A DNA stretch of 64,000 nucleotides from Alphaproteobacteria bacterium (GCA_016124205.1 WGOD01000003.1:1-64000), one strand, 5' to 3'. Shown: positions 7,854-17,500, numbered from the stretch's first letter. The notes: generated from the letters alone by a model not told the origin. Numbers and translations are program-made.

Positions 7854-9260
7854 TCAGTCCTCGATGAAGTCCGCGCCCGACAGGGCCGGCAGGAGGTGGA
7901 TCTCGTCCGAGATCGATCCTTCATCGCCGACGACGACCAGGATGAGGTTGTCCGTGTCGAGATACTCGGTGGCGACGCGGGCGATGTCCTCGCGGGTCAC
8001 TGCCATCACGCGCGGGACATAGGTCTCGAGATAGTCGTCGGGCAGGTCATAGAAATCGCGGAAGGCGATCTGGTTGATCAGCCCGCCGGTCGAGGCGTTC
8101 TGCAGGATGAAGATGCCGGAAATCCAGGTCTGCATCCCTTCCGCTTCGCTTTCCGGAACAAGGTCGATCTGCATCCGGTTGATCTCGCCGAAGGTCTCAG
8201 CCAGCGCCGGTGCGGTCTGGGCCGAAACGATGTCGGCGTTGAATGTCCAGTAGCCAGAGCCTGGCCGGTTGGTGATCCCGGAGCCCGGCGAATAGGTCCA
8301 GCCCTTGTCCTCACGCAGATTCTGCGTGAGGCGAGAGGTGAAGGACCCGCCGAGGATGGCGTTCATCACCGTCAGCGGAATGGCGTCCGGGTGATCGGCC
8401 CCGACCGTCGGGAAGCCGACGCGGATGGTCGATTGCGGCGCACCCGGACGGTCGATGATCCGAACGACGGGGCCGGCTTGCGGCGGGATGGGCCGGGCCG
8501 TTCGCGCCTGGCCTTCCTCCCAGTCGCCGAAGGCGTCCCGGATGGCGGCTTCCATCGCGGCCTCATCGAACCGGCCCGCGACATAGATCCGGGTGCGTGC
8601 GGCCCCGAAATTCTCTTCGTGGAAGCGGTTGATGTCGGCCATCGTGTAGCTGTTCAGCTGCTCGGTGGTCGGCAGGGTGTGACCGTAGGGATGATCGGTG
8701 CCGTAGAGGAGCTCTGCATAGGCCTCGTTAGCGATCGGTTGAGGGCGGGAACGCGCGTCGGTCACGTTGCGGATCAGGTTCTGGCGAACCCGGTCGAGCT
8801 CCGATTCCGGCATGTCCGGATGGCGGACGACGTCGGCGAGCAATGCGACAGCTTCCGGTCCGTTCTCGGCCAGCACGTTCAGCGCCAGGGTCGTCTCGTG
8901 GAGGCCGACGCCGACATTCAGATTGCCGCCCATGGCGGCAGCTGCCCGGGCGATCTCGTCGGAGGCGCGGCCACCGGCCCCTTCTTCCATCATCGCGCCG
9001 GTCAGATCGGCGAGCCAGGTCTGTTCGCCGTCATCGATATTCCCGGCATCGACGCGGACCTGGATGTTCACCATCGGCGCCAGGCCAAAGTTGATGAAGG
9101 TCATCTCCAGACCGTTCGACAGTTCGACGGTCCGCGTCTCCGGCAGTTCGAAGGGACGTGGTTCACCGATCTCCGGCCGCGGCGGACCGGACTGGGCGAA
9201 GGCGGGCAGGGCGACGCAGACGGCTGCCGTCAGCCCGGCAATCAGGATGGAGCGGTTCAT
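7854..9260 (-). CDS. M16 family peptidase, zinc-less partner subunit
   Basis: 468 residues with a cleavable signal peptide (MNRSILIAGLTAAVCVALPAFAQ), so it is periplasmic. The two M16 halves are recognisable (VELSNGLEMTFINFG; TRIYVAGRFDEAAMEAAI), but the inverted zinc motif HxxEH is missing: the corresponding segment is WLADLTGAMMEEGAGG. This is the structural partner pattern of mitochondrial processing peptidase alpha and of bacterial two-subunit M16 proteases. Its start overlaps the stop of the active subunit by four bases, so the pair is probably made in equal amounts and forms a heterodimer. Confidence 0.92.
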   Translation of the reverse strand: MNRSILIAGLTAAVCVALPAFAQSGPPRPEIGEPRPFELPETRTVELSNGLEMTFINFGLAPMVNIQVRVDAGNIDDGEQTWLADLTGAMMEEGAGGRASDEIARAAAAMGGNLNVGVGLHETTLALNVLAENGPEAVALLADVVRHPDMPESELDRVRQNLIRNVTDARSRPQPIANEAYAELLYGTDHPYGHTLPTTEQLNSYTMADINRFHEENFGAARTRIYVAGRFDEAAMEAAIRDAFGDWEEGQARTARPIPPQAGPVVRIIDRPGAPQSTIRVGFPTVGADHPDAIPLTVMNAILGGSFTSRLTQNLREDKGWTYSPGSGITNRPGSGYWTFNADIVSAQTAPALAETFGEINRMQIDLVPESEAEGMQTWISGIFILQNASTGGLINQIAFRDFYDLPDDYLETYVPRVMAVTREDIARVATEYLDTDNLILVVVGDEGSISDEIHLLPALSGADFIED

Positions 9261-10714
9261 TGCGCGTCCTCCTCTTCACCGGCCTCGTCTTCGGGGGCCG
9301 GGACGACTTCCAGTACGGTTCGGTTGGTCGGACGCAGATATTCCTGCGCGGTGGCCAGAACGAGTTCCGGCGTGACCTGGTCGAAACCTTCCTCGATGCG
9401 GTTGATCCGGGAGGGATCGTCATCGAACAGGGCGAAGGCGGCGAGCAGGTCGACGAGACCGAAACGCGTGCCGGAATCGACGATGCCGTAGAAGTCCGAG
9501 CGCAGCTTGGTCAGGGCCCGGTTCAGTTCCTCATCGGTGATCTCTTCGGTGCGGACACGTTCGATCACGGTGTCGACCGAGGTCATGATCTCTTCCCGGC
9601 TGTTCTCGCTGCCGTGGATCATGCCGACCGTCCAGAGCATCGGGCCGTTGTAATTGTAGATGTTGCCAAGAAGGTTGATGCCGCCGAACACGTCCGACGT
9701 GTAGCCTTCATCGACCACGAGTTCCTGGCGCAAGAGGCTGTCGTTGCCCTGAACCAGAAGCTGATCGAGCACGGCCATCGCATAGTATTCCGGCGTACCG
9801 CGATCCGGCATCTGATAGCCGAAGGCGAGCGCGGGTTGCGGCGCGAGCGGGTCCGGATTGACGCCGAACTTTTCTTCTTCCTGGCGCGGTTCCGACACGT
9901 CGATTTCCGGCAACGGATTGCCGGCCGGAATGTCCGCGAAATAGCTCTCGACCCACTCCAGCGTCGCGTCGGGGTCGATATCGCCCGCCACCACGACAAC
10001 GGCGTTCGACGGGCTGTAATAGTTGTCGAAGAAGGTCTGCGCGTCCTCAAGCTCCGCGGCCTGCAGATCGCTGAGGTCGCCGTAGAAATTGTGGGCGTTG
10101 TGCCAGTTTTCGAAGGCGAGCATCGGCAGGTCGATCCAGATCCAGCCGCCATAGGGCTGGTTCAGGACGTTGACCAGCACCTCGTTGGTGACGACGTCGC
10201 GCTGGTTGTCGAGGCTTTCCTGATCGATGATCGGGCGGGCCATACGGTCGGCCTCGGCCCAGAGAATGGCCTGCAGCGCGTTTGAGGGGACGACTTCGTA
10301 GTAGTTCGTGAAGTCGAAACGGGTGGAGCCGTTGTTCACACCGCCTGAATTGTAGATGAGCTGGTCGAACTCGCCGCCCGGCAGGTTTTCCGAGCCCTGG
10401 AACATCAGGTGTTCGAACAGGTGCGCGAAACCGGTGCGGCCTTGCGGCTCGTTGCGGAAACCGACGCCATAGTAGACCGCGACAGTCGCCGTCGGGATGG
10501 TGTGGTCCTCCGACAGAACGACGCGCAGTCCGTTGTCGAGTGTGTGGTAGCTGACATCGATCTCGATGCCGCTCTCCATCGCGCCGCCCGTGTCGGTGCC
10601 CGAAGCCGTGCCGGTGTCCGTGGTGTTCGGATCGGCCGCCGGAGGGCCGTCAGTTCCATTGCCGCAGGCGGCGAGCGTCAGCGCGCCGAGTACGGCAAGA
10701 AGCCGGATTCGCAT
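9257..10714 (-). CDS. M16 family zinc metallopeptidase, catalytic lipoprotein subunit
   Basis: 485 residues. The N-terminus MRIRLLAVLGALTLAAC is a lipoprotein signal with lipobox LAAC, followed by a Gly/Thr/Asp-rich linker. The zinc site is intact: HLFEH in GFAHLFEHLMFQGSENLP (H-x-x-E-H), with the downstream acidic ligand region TNEVLVNVLNQPYGG. The C-terminus ends in a Glu-rich EDEAGEEEDAQ tail. It is the catalytic half of the pair with the following gene and likely degrades peptides in the periplasm from the outer membrane side. The substrate is unknown. Confidence 0.94.
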   Translation of the reverse strand: MRIRLLAVLGALTLAACGNGTDGPPAADPNTTDTGTASGTDTGGAMESGIEIDVSYHTLDNGLRVVLSEDHTIPTATVAVYYGVGFRNEPQGRTGFAHLFEHLMFQGSENLPGGEFDQLIYNSGGVNNGSTRFDFTNYYEVVPSNALQAILWAEADRMARPIIDQESLDNQRDVVTNEVLVNVLNQPYGGWIWIDLPMLAFENWHNAHNFYGDLSDLQAAELEDAQTFFDNYYSPSNAVVVVAGDIDPDATLEWVESYFADIPAGNPLPEIDVSEPRQEEEKFGVNPDPLAPQPALAFGYQMPDRGTPEYYAMAVLDQLLVQGNDSLLRQELVVDEGYTSDVFGGINLLGNIYNYNGPMLWTVGMIHGSENSREEIMTSVDTVIERVRTEEITDEELNRALTKLRSDFYGIVDSGTRFGLVDLLAAFALFDDDPSRINRIEEGFDQVTPELVLATAQEYLRPTNRTVLEVVPAPEDEAGEEEDAQ

Positions 10715-10731
10715 AGGTCAGTCTCCCCAGT

Positions 10732-10790
10732 GACCGCCGCCTCCCTCAAAGCGGCGGAGATGATGTCCCATCACGCCATGGGCGGCGGTC
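10732..10790 (-). terminator. possible hairpin after ubiA
   Basis: GACCGCCGCC at 10732-10741 and GGCGGCGGTC at 10781-10790 form a perfect ten-base inverted repeat with a 39-base interior, directly after the ubiA stop and before the M16 lipoprotein start. There is no T-run, so it may be an intercistronic structure rather than a true terminator. Confidence 0.35.
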
Positions 10791-10794
10791 CGGG

Positions 10795-11721
10795 TCAAAT
10801 GAAGGCTGCGACAGCCAGCGCCAGAATGAGCAACAGTCCGGTGAGCTGGTTTGCCTTGAAGACGGCGAGGCATTGATTGCCGAAAGCCGGATCGACGTGG
10901 CGGATCTGGTCGAACAGGTGCCAAGCGTAGAGCGCGAACGGTATCACGAACCAGGGCGAGGCTCCGGCAAGAAGCGCGGCCAGGCCGGCCAGTGCGGCTG
11001 AGACGCCGTAAAAGCCCCAGAGCCAGAGATGCAGGTTCGATTGCAGCGCCCGGGCGGTTGATCGTACGCCCACGAGCGCGTCGTCTTCCATGTCCTGGCA
11101 GGCGTAGATCGTGTCGTATCCGAGCGTCCAGAAGAAGCCCGACGCGTAGAGCGCAATCCCGGCGGCATCGATCCGGCCGGCCATCGCCGTGTAGGCGACA
11201 AGCGCGCCCCAGTTGAAGGTCAGGCCGAGCCAGGCCTGAGGCCACCAGGTGATGCGCTTCATGAAGGGATAGGCTGCGACCAGCACCAGCGACCCGAGCG
11301 CGATACCGATCGCAAGCGGTGGCAATTGCAGCAGGACGACGAAGCCCACCAGGCATTGCGCGAGAATGAAGAGCCAGGCGGCGCGCAGCGTCACCGTGCC
11401 CGCTGCAAGCGGGCGGTCGCGAGTGCGCGCCACCTGCCGGTCGAGGTCGCGGTCGACGATGTCGTTATAGGTGCAGCCCGCGCCGCGCATCGCGACCGCG
11501 CCGATCAGGAAGAGCAGCGCAAAGTACGCGTCGTTCCAGCCAAGACCATTGCCAATGGCGGCCAACGCAATCCCCTGAAAACAGGGGATCGCCAGCAGCC
11601 AGAACCCCGCCGGGCGATCGTAGCGCGCCAGACGCAGGAAGGGGCGGATGCGCGCCGGCATCCGGTCGACCCAGGTTTTCGGAACAGAATCCGCGACGCG
11701 GCGATCAGAGGCGAGAGTCAT
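10795..11721 (-). CDS. ubiA: 4-hydroxybenzoate polyprenyltransferase
   Basis: 308 residues of an integral membrane prenyltransferase that attaches the polyprenyl tail to 4-hydroxybenzoate in ubiquinone synthesis. The opening RPFLRLARYDRPAGFWLL is typical of UbiA. The first aspartate motif NDIVDRDLDRQVARTRDRPL and the second, DTIYACQDMEDD, bind the magnesium-diphosphate. Around eight hydrophobic helices are visible, ending ALAVAAFI. The product feeds UbiD, whose gene lies at the left end of the window. It is monocistronic or the first gene before the M16 pair. Confidence 0.95.
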   Translation of the reverse strand: MTLASDRRVADSVPKTWVDRMPARIRPFLRLARYDRPAGFWLLAIPCFQGIALAAIGNGLGWNDAYFALLFLIGAVAMRGAGCTYNDIVDRDLDRQVARTRDRPLAAGTVTLRAAWLFILAQCLVGFVVLLQLPPLAIGIALGSLVLVAAYPFMKRITWWPQAWLGLTFNWGALVAYTAMAGRIDAAGIALYASGFFWTLGYDTIYACQDMEDDALVGVRSTARALQSNLHLWLWGFYGVSAALAGLAALLAGASPWFVIPFALYAWHLFDQIRHVDPAFGNQCLAVFKANQLTGLLLILALAVAAFI

Positions 11722-11759
11722 CGCTCGCAGTGTTAACCAATGCCCGGCGAGCCGAAAAG

Positions 11760-13124
11760 TTACTTAATCGCCACAGCCTTGCTGTTGGTGAATTCGAGCG
11801 CGCCGTCGCGGGCCAGTTCGCGGCCATAGCCGGAGGCCTTCACGCCGCCGAAGGGCAATTCCGGGGTCGAGGCGACTTTCTGGTTCACGGCGGTCGTTCC
11901 GGCATCGAGTCCGTTCACGGCGGTTTCGATCTCGTCCTCGTCCTGCGTGAAGATCGCCGAGCCGAGCCCGTAGCGGTGCGAATTGGCGAGATGGATCGCG
12001 TCGGCGAGCGATCGCACACGGCTGAACAGGGCGACCGGGCCGAACAGCTCGTCCACGGCACCCGGGCTTTGCGCCGGAATGTCCTCGATCACGCCGGGTT
12101 CGAAGAATGCGCCGGGGCGATCCATGGGCTTGGCGCCGGTCACTCTTACCCCGCCCATCGACACGGTTTTCTTCACCTGCGCGTCGAGACCGGAGCAGGC
12201 ATCGGCCGAGACCAGCGGACCGACATCGGTTTCGTCCAGCGTCGGGTCGCCGACGCTCTGGCGCTCGAGCTCGGCGATGAAGGCGTCGCGGTAGGTGTCG
12301 TAGACATCGGCATGAACGAGGAAGCGTTTGGCCGCGATACAGGACTGCCCTGAATTGGTCAGCCGCGCGTCGACGCCGACCTTCGCGGCGGCCTCGATAT
12401 CGGCCGAGGGCATGACGATGAAGGCGTCGGACCCGCCGAGTTCCAGCACGGTTTTCTTGATCACCTCTCCGGCGACGGCCGCCACGGCGGACCCGGCCTT
12501 CTCGGACCCGGTCAGTGTGACGGCGCGGATCCGGTCGTCGCGGATGACCTTTTCCATACGGCTGGAAGACAGTTTCAACGTTTCGAAGCTGCCGGGGGTG
12601 AACCCCGCCTCTTCGAACAGGTCCTGAATGGCCAGCGCGCAGCCTGTGACGTTGGACGCGTGCTTCAGAACGCCGGTATTCCCGGCCATCAGGTTCGGCG
12701 CGGCAAAGCGGATGACCTGCCAGAAGGGGAAGTTCCACGGCATGACCGCCAGAACCGGACCGATGGGCAGATGCCGGACATAGCGTTTCGGATCGTCTTC
12801 CACGCGTTCGTCGGCGAGAAAGCCTTCGGCCCGGTCGGCATAAAAGCGGCAGGCGAGGGCGCATTTCTCGACCTCGGCGCGGGCCTGCTTGATCGGCTTG
12901 CCCATCTCGGCCGTCATCAGGTGGGCGTACTTCTCCTTCCGGTCCTCCAGTACATCGGCGACAGCGCGCATCCGGTCGGCACGGTCCGCGAACGAGGTGA
13001 GCCGGTTGGATTCGAAGGCTTTCTGCGCACGGGTCAGTGCGGCTTCGACCTCCGCGTCGGTGTGCTGTTCGTGCTCCGACAGGGTTTCGCCATTGGCGGG
13101 GTTGATCGATTGCAGCATATCCAT
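11760..13124 (-). CDS. NAD(P)-dependent aldehyde dehydrogenase, succinate-semialdehyde type
   Basis: 454 residues from the ATG at 13124, which has AGGAGA eight bases upstream. The catalytic residues are E228 in VLELGGSDAF and C262 in NSGQSCIAAKRF. The cofactor segment GPVLAVMPWNFPFWQ and the C-terminal PFGGVKASGYGRELA are also present. The opening SINPANGETLSEHEQ and the length match the short succinate-semialdehyde dehydrogenases (Sad/GabD-like). Such enzymes oxidise succinate semialdehyde to succinate, but related aliphatic aldehydes are possible. It is divergent from rsmE, with 89 bases between them. Confidence 0.9.
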   Translation of the reverse strand: MDMLQSINPANGETLSEHEQHTDAEVEAALTRAQKAFESNRLTSFADRADRMRAVADVLEDRKEKYAHLMTAEMGKPIKQARAEVEKCALACRFYADRAEGFLADERVEDDPKRYVRHLPIGPVLAVMPWNFPFWQVIRFAAPNLMAGNTGVLKHASNVTGCALAIQDLFEEAGFTPGSFETLKLSSSRMEKVIRDDRIRAVTLTGSEKAGSAVAAVAGEVIKKTVLELGGSDAFIVMPSADIEAAAKVGVDARLTNSGQSCIAAKRFLVHADVYDTYRDAFIAELERQSVGDPTLDETDVGPLVSADACSGLDAQVKKTVSMGGVRVTGAKPMDRPGAFFEPGVIEDIPAQSPGAVDELFGPVALFSRVRSLADAIHLANSHRYGLGSAIFTQDEDEIETAVNGLDAGTTAVNQKVASTPELPFGGVKASGYGRELARDGALEFTNSKAVAIK

Positions 13125-13213
13125 CGCACGTGTCTCCTGTCGGTTTGCCCCAATGTAACAGGACACAGCGTGGCTGCGTTCCGCTGCGCCTGTATCCGGG
13201 CTATTCATCGGGC

Positions 13214-14038
13214 ATGAACATTCCGCGTCTCTATCTCGATCAGCCCTTGCAGGAAGGCGGCGAACTTCGCCTCGGCAAGGACGACACGCACTACCTCGTC
13301 ACGGTGATGCGCCGGGCGGCGGGCGATCCGGTCCGCGTGTTCAATGCGCGCGACGGCGAGTGGCGGGCGGAGGTTGCCGAAGCCAGCCGCAAGGCAGCCC
13401 TGCTGACGCTCGGACCCCGGCTCCGCGCCGCCCAGGACGTCCCTGACCTCGACCTGCTGTTCGCACCCGTAAAGAAGGCGCGTACCGACTTCATCGTGGA
13501 GAAGGCGACCGAACTCGGTGTCCGGCGCATTCGGCCGGTCATGACCCGCTTCACCCAGGCCGAACGCGTTCGCACCGACCGCTTTCAGGCACTGGCCAAG
13601 GAAGCCGCGGAGCAGACCGAGCGGCTCGACATCCCCGAGATATTCGAGGCCGAGGCGCTTGATCGGGTGCTCGATGGCTGGGACGAAAGCCGCACGCTGA
13701 TCTATTGCGACGAGGCGGGTGACGATCCCGATGCGCCCTGGGGAGGCGCGACCGGCCGGGCCGGGCCGGCGCTCGAGGTGTTCCGGTCGCTGCGTCAAGC
13801 TGCAGGCGACGAGATTGGCACTCCTCTCCCTCCCCCAACGGGGGAGGGCTGGGGTGGGGGGCCGAAGGCAGCGATCCTGATCGGGCCGGAAGGCGGGTTT
13901 TCGCCCGAGGAACGGGAAAGACTGCGCAGCCTGTCATTTGTTCGCGCGATCAGCCTGGGGCCGCGCATTCTGCGGGCCGATACAGCTGCTGTGGCGGCAC
14001 TGACGCTGTGGCAGGCGGTGTGCGGTGATTGGGCGTAA
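13214..14038 (+). CDS. rsmE: 16S rRNA m3U1498 methyltransferase, with in-frame repeat insertion
   Basis: 274 residues. RsmE methylates N3 of U1498 in 16S rRNA. Visible features are the N-terminal PUA-like part (YLDQPLQEGGELRLGKDDTHYL), VKKARTDFIVEKATELGV, and the SPOUT knot AILIGPEGGFSPEER and LGPRILRADTAAVAAL. Between residues about 203 and 216 the protein reads TPLPPPTGEGWGG, which is the translation of a palindromic DNA repeat and not part of the usual family sequence. The insert sits in a surface loop just before the conserved GPK-AILIGPEGG strand and keeps the frame. The enzyme is probably still active. Confidence 0.95.
   Translation: MNIPRLYLDQPLQEGGELRLGKDDTHYLVTVMRRAAGDPVRVFNARDGEWRAEVAEASRKAALLTLGPRLRAAQDVPDLDLLFAPVKKARTDFIVEKATELGVRRIRPVMTRFTQAERVRTDRFQALAKEAAEQTERLDIPEIFEAEALDRVLDGWDESRTLIYCDEAGDDPDAPWGGATGRAGPALEVFRSLRQAAGDEIGTPLPPPTGEGWGGGPKAAILIGPEGGFSPEERERLRSLSFVRAISLGPRILRADTAAVAALTLWQAVCGDWA
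13821..13863 (+). repeat. palindromic repeat inserted in rsmE coding sequence
   Basis: CCCTCCCCC (13828-13836) and GGGGGAGGG (13840-13848) form a perfect nine-base stem with loop AAC, followed by a GCTGGGGTGGGGG tail. This is the form of the small REP-like element whose translation PLPPPxGEGWGG turns up in proteins of many Proteobacteria. It lies wholly inside rsmE and keeps the frame. Confidence 0.82.
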
Positions 14039-14128
14039 GTCCGTGAACAGTGTTCAATCGGACGTGAACGGCCCTTGCCGAGGCGGCACGCTGCGCATAA
14101 CTGACACGCGGGCAAGCGAGGGCAGGCT

Positions 14129-15502
14129 TTGAGCGGAACCTACGGACAAGGCGGCGAAGGCGCGCCGGTCACCAAGATCGAAGACCTCGCGGGCCATCTC
14201 GCGTCGGGTTGCAAGCCGCGCGAGGCTTGGCGCATCGGCACCGAGCACGAGAAGTTCGGCTTCACGCTCGAGGGCCATCGTCCGCTACCATACGAATCCG
14301 ACGGCCCGAGCGTCCGAAAGATGCTGGAAGGCCTGACCCGCTTCGGCTGGGAGGAAGTCCTCGAGAACGGCAAGCCGATCGCGCTGAAGCGTGACGGGGC
14401 GAGCGTCAGTCTTGAGCCCGGCGGCCAGTTCGAACTGTCCGGTGCGCCGCTGGAGAACCTCCACCAGACCTGCGCCGAGGTGAACGGCCATCTGAAAGAG
14501 GTGAAGGCGGTCGCGGACGAGATCGGCGCGGGCTTCCTTGGCCTCGGCTTCTCGCCGAAATGGTCGCTCGAGGAAACGCCGCTGATGCCGAAGGCGCGCT
14601 ACGGCATCATGAAGGCCTACATGCCGAAGGTCGGCACGCTGGGCCATCAGATGATGTTCCGCTCGTGTACCGTGCAGACCAATCTCGATTTCTCGAGCGA
14701 GGCGGACATGGTCAAGAAGCTGCGCGTCTCGCTGGCACTGCAGCCGATCGCGACGGCGCTGTTTGCCAACTCCCCCTTCGCCGACAGCAAGCCCAACGGA
14801 TACCTGTCCTATCGCGGGCATATCTGGACCGACACGGACAACAACCGGACCGGCCTTCTTCCCTTCGCCTTCGAGGACGGGATGGGGTTCGAGCGCTATG
14901 CCGAGTGGGTGCTCGATGTGCCGATGTATTTCGTGAAGCGCGGCGGACAGTTCATCGACGCATCCGGCCAGAGCTTCCGCGACTTCATGGCCGGCAAACT
15001 GCCCGCCCTGCCGGGTGAGCGCCCGGTGATGAGCGACTGGGAAGACCACCTCTCCACCATTTTCCCGGAAGTGCGTCTGAAGACCTTCCTGGAAATGCGC
15101 GGTGCGGATGGCGGGCCGTGGAATCGCTTGTGCGCCCTGCCGGCCTTCTGGGTCGGTCTTCTCTATGACGATGCCGCGCTCGACGAGGCGTGGGAAATGG
15201 TCAAGGACTGGACGGCGGAAGAACGCGATGCCTTGCGCGAAGGCGTGACGAAGACCGCGCTGAAGACCCCGTTCCGCAATACGACGGTGCAGCAGATCGC
15301 CCGCGACGCGCTGGCGATCAGCCGCAAGGGGCTGCGCGCCCGCGGCAAGCAGAACATGCACGGCGAGTACGAAACCCTCTTCCTCGACGACCTCAACGAG
15401 ATGGCCGCGACCGGCAACACCGCGGCCGACGATCTGCTGGAGCGCTACCACGGGCGCTGGGGCAGTTCGGTCGAACCGGCTTTCGAAGAGTGCGCCTACT
15501 GA
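14129..15502 (+). CDS. gshA: glutamate-cysteine ligase, alphaproteobacterial/plant type
   Basis: 457 residues. It makes gamma-glutamylcysteine from glutamate and cysteine with ATP, the first step of glutathione synthesis. The GCS2-type signature is clear: [33 protein letters not shown], then [17 protein letters not shown], and [14 protein letters not shown]. The length and sequence pattern match the plant/alphaproteobacterial class, not the enterobacterial one. The predicted start is the TTG at 14129, preceded by GGCAGG; no ATG lies close to the conserved N-terminus. A small imperfect palindrome (GTCCG-TGAAC...GTTCA..CGGAC, 14039-14063) occupies the gap after rsmE. Confidence 0.93.
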   Translation: MSGTYGQGGEGAPVTKIEDLAGHLASGCKPREAWRIGTEHEKFGFTLEGHRPLPYESDGPSVRKMLEGLTRFGWEEVLENGKPIALKRDGASVSLEPGGQFELSGAPLENLHQTCAEVNGHLKEVKAVADEIGAGFLGLGFSPKWSLEETPLMPKARYGIMKAYMPKVGTLGHQMMFRSCTVQTNLDFSSEADMVKKLRVSLALQPIATALFANSPFADSKPNGYLSYRGHIWTDTDNNRTGLLPFAFEDGMGFERYAEWVLDVPMYFVKRGGQFIDASGQSFRDFMAGKLPALPGERPVMSDWEDHLSTIFPEVRLKTFLEMRGADGGPWNRLCALPAFWVGLLYDDAALDEAWEMVKDWTAEERDALREGVTKTALKTPFRNTTVQQIARDALAISRKGLRARGKQNMHGEYETLFLDDLNEMAATGNTAADDLLERYHGRWGSSVEPAFEECAY

Positions 15503-15597
15503 CGATCTGTTGAAGCAGAGCAGGCTTGAGCCTGCCTCCCCCGCGTGATCAAGTGCGCGCCAATTCGACCGATTGTTCGAATATAGGGGAGATCATC

Positions 15598-17406
15598 TTG
15601 ACCGATACACCTGCGAACGCCTCGGGGGCATCGACCGACACCAGTTTTTTCGGCCACCCCAAGGGGCTGGCCATCCTGTTTCTGACCGAGATGTGGGAGC
15701 GCTTTTCCTATTACGGGATGCGCGGACTGCTGATCATTTATCTGACCCAGCATTTCCTGTTTTCCGATGAGCGCTCGAGCCTGATTTATGGGGCCTACAC
15801 GGCGCTCGTCTACATCATGACCATAATCGGCGGAACGCTGGCCGACCGTTATCTGGGCCAGCGAAAAGCCGTGACATACGGCGCGATCTTGCTGGTTCTG
15901 GGGCACGGCTTGATGGCCTTCGAAGGGGCCGGTTCGCGGGAGGTCTTCGATTACAATGGTGCCGAGTACGAGATCACGCTCGATGGACGCGGCGGCGATG
16001 CCAACCAGATCGTTGTGTCTGAAATCGGACAGTCGGCCATCAGCTTCGGGGAGGGCGGGACCGTCATGGTGGTCGACAGCCCGGAAGCCGTCGGACTGCC
16101 TGCGGAGGTGCCGTTTTCAGAAGGCATGACCCGCATCGAGCAGGAGCCGCTCTACGTCAACATCCTCTATCTCGCGCTTGCGCTGATCATCGCCGGTGTG
16201 GGCTTCCTGAAGGCCAATATCTCGACGATTGTCGGGGCGCTCTACAATCTCGGAGACCCGAAACGGGATTCCGGTTTCACGCTGTTTTACATGGGCATCA
16301 ATCTGGGGTCCTTCCTGGCCACGATGACCATTGGCTGGATCGGTATTGCCTATGGCTGGAAGTATGGATTCGGCCTCGCGGGGATCGGCATGTTGCTGGG
16401 TCTGGCCACGTTCTGGTTGTTCCAGGGCTGGCTTGAAGGCAAGGCGGATCCGCCCAACCCGGAGAAGCTGAAGAAGAGTTTCCTCGGTCCGATCAATGTC
16501 GAGATGGCGTGCTATCTCGCGGGACCGGCGATCATCGGCGTGGCCATGTTGTCGGTCATGAATCCGGGCGGGTTCGGCAGCGTATCGCTGATCCTCGGCA
16601 TCATCATGCTGGCCGTGCTCATCGGATATGCCCTTTTCCTGACCAAGGGCGAAGAACGTGGCCAGATGCTCGCGGCCACATATTTCGTGCTCGCACAGAT
16701 CCCGTTCTGGGCTCTGTTCGAGCAAGCCGGTTCGTCACTGAACCTGTTTACCGACCGTCTCGTCGATCGGTCGCTGTTCGGTGTCAGCGTGCCGGCACCG
16801 GTGTTCCAGTCGCTCAATGCCGGCTTCATCATCATCTTCGCGCCGATTATTGCGTGGCTGTGGGTGGCGCTGGCCAAGCGGAAAATGAATCCGTCCACGC
16901 CGGTGAAGTTCGCATTCGGCGTCTTCATGGCAGGCCTGGGCTTCTATGTGCTGGTGGCCGGTATCAACCTGACGGGTTCTGGCGCGCTGGTTCCGGTGTA
17001 TTTCGTTTTCCTGATCTATCTGATCCACACGCTGGGTGAACTGACACTGTCACCAGTTGGCCTGTCGGCCGTCACCAAGCTCGCTCCGGCACGCGTCGTC
17101 GGCATGACGATGGGGGCCTGGTTCCTCTATTCGGGCCTGTCGAACTATCTGGCCAGCGTGATCGCGGCCCAGACGGGTGCGGAAACGCTGGGTGGGCAGC
17201 TTACCGACCCGGATGCCGCCATGGCCGGATATGCCAACGTCTACAGCCAGGTAGGGATGTGGGCGATGGCTATCGCGCTCGGCATGCTCCTCCTGTCGCC
17301 GGTCATAAAGTGGCTGATGGGATCGGCGGCCAAGGAATTGGTGCCGCACCCTGAAGATACCGAGGCGGGCGGACCTTCCATGGACCGCACGTCGGGCGCG
17401 CCATAG
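15598..17406 (+). CDS. POT family proton-dependent oligopeptide transporter with periplasmic insertion
   Basis: 602 residues from the TTG at 15598, which has AGGGGAG six bases upstream; an earlier TTG at 15526 lacks this. The PTR2/POT signature EMWERFSYYGMRGLL opens the protein, with AGVGFLKANISTIVGALY and FTLFYMGINLGSF, the proton-coupled di/tripeptide symporter motifs. Roughly residues 108-183 form a hydrophilic insertion between the third and fourth membrane helices, where most bacterial POT proteins have a short loop. It imports di- and tripeptides with protons at the inner membrane. It follows gshA by 95 bases and ends in a strong terminator. Confidence 0.92.
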   Translation: MTDTPANASGASTDTSFFGHPKGLAILFLTEMWERFSYYGMRGLLIIYLTQHFLFSDERSSLIYGAYTALVYIMTIIGGTLADRYLGQRKAVTYGAILLVLGHGLMAFEGAGSREVFDYNGAEYEITLDGRGGDANQIVVSEIGQSAISFGEGGTVMVVDSPEAVGLPAEVPFSEGMTRIEQEPLYVNILYLALALIIAGVGFLKANISTIVGALYNLGDPKRDSGFTLFYMGINLGSFLATMTIGWIGIAYGWKYGFGLAGIGMLLGLATFWLFQGWLEGKADPPNPEKLKKSFLGPINVEMACYLAGPAIIGVAMLSVMNPGGFGSVSLILGIIMLAVLIGYALFLTKGEERGQMLAATYFVLAQIPFWALFEQAGSSLNLFTDRLVDRSLFGVSVPAPVFQSLNAGFIIIFAPIIAWLWVALAKRKMNPSTPVKFAFGVFMAGLGFYVLVAGINLTGSGALVPVYFVFLIYLIHTLGELTLSPVGLSAVTKLAPARVVGMTMGAWFLYSGLSNYLASVIAAQTGAETLGGQLTDPDAAMAGYANVYSQVGMWAMAIALGMLLLSPVIKWLMGSAAKELVPHPEDTEAGGPSMDRTSGAP

Positions 17407-17434
17407 CCGGCGCTCCCACGGGAGACACGAAGAA

Positions 17435-17464
17435 GGGCCGCGGAGATGTCTCCGCGGCCCTTTT
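17435..17464. terminator. strong bidirectional Rho-independent terminator
   Basis: GGGCCGCGGAGA (17435-17446) and TCTCCGCGGCCC (17449-17460) form a perfect 12-base stem, followed by TTTT on the plus strand. It serves the peptide transporter gene and, on the other strand, the convergent TonB-dependent receptor. Confidence 0.92.
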
Positions 17465-17500
17465 CATTCTGTCACCCGTCTCGCAGGGGGCCGATACCGG

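Noticed and set aside
14039-14063. Small imperfect palindrome after rsmE.
   Set aside because: Ten pairs with a two-base bulge and no U-run; too weak to call a terminator or operator.
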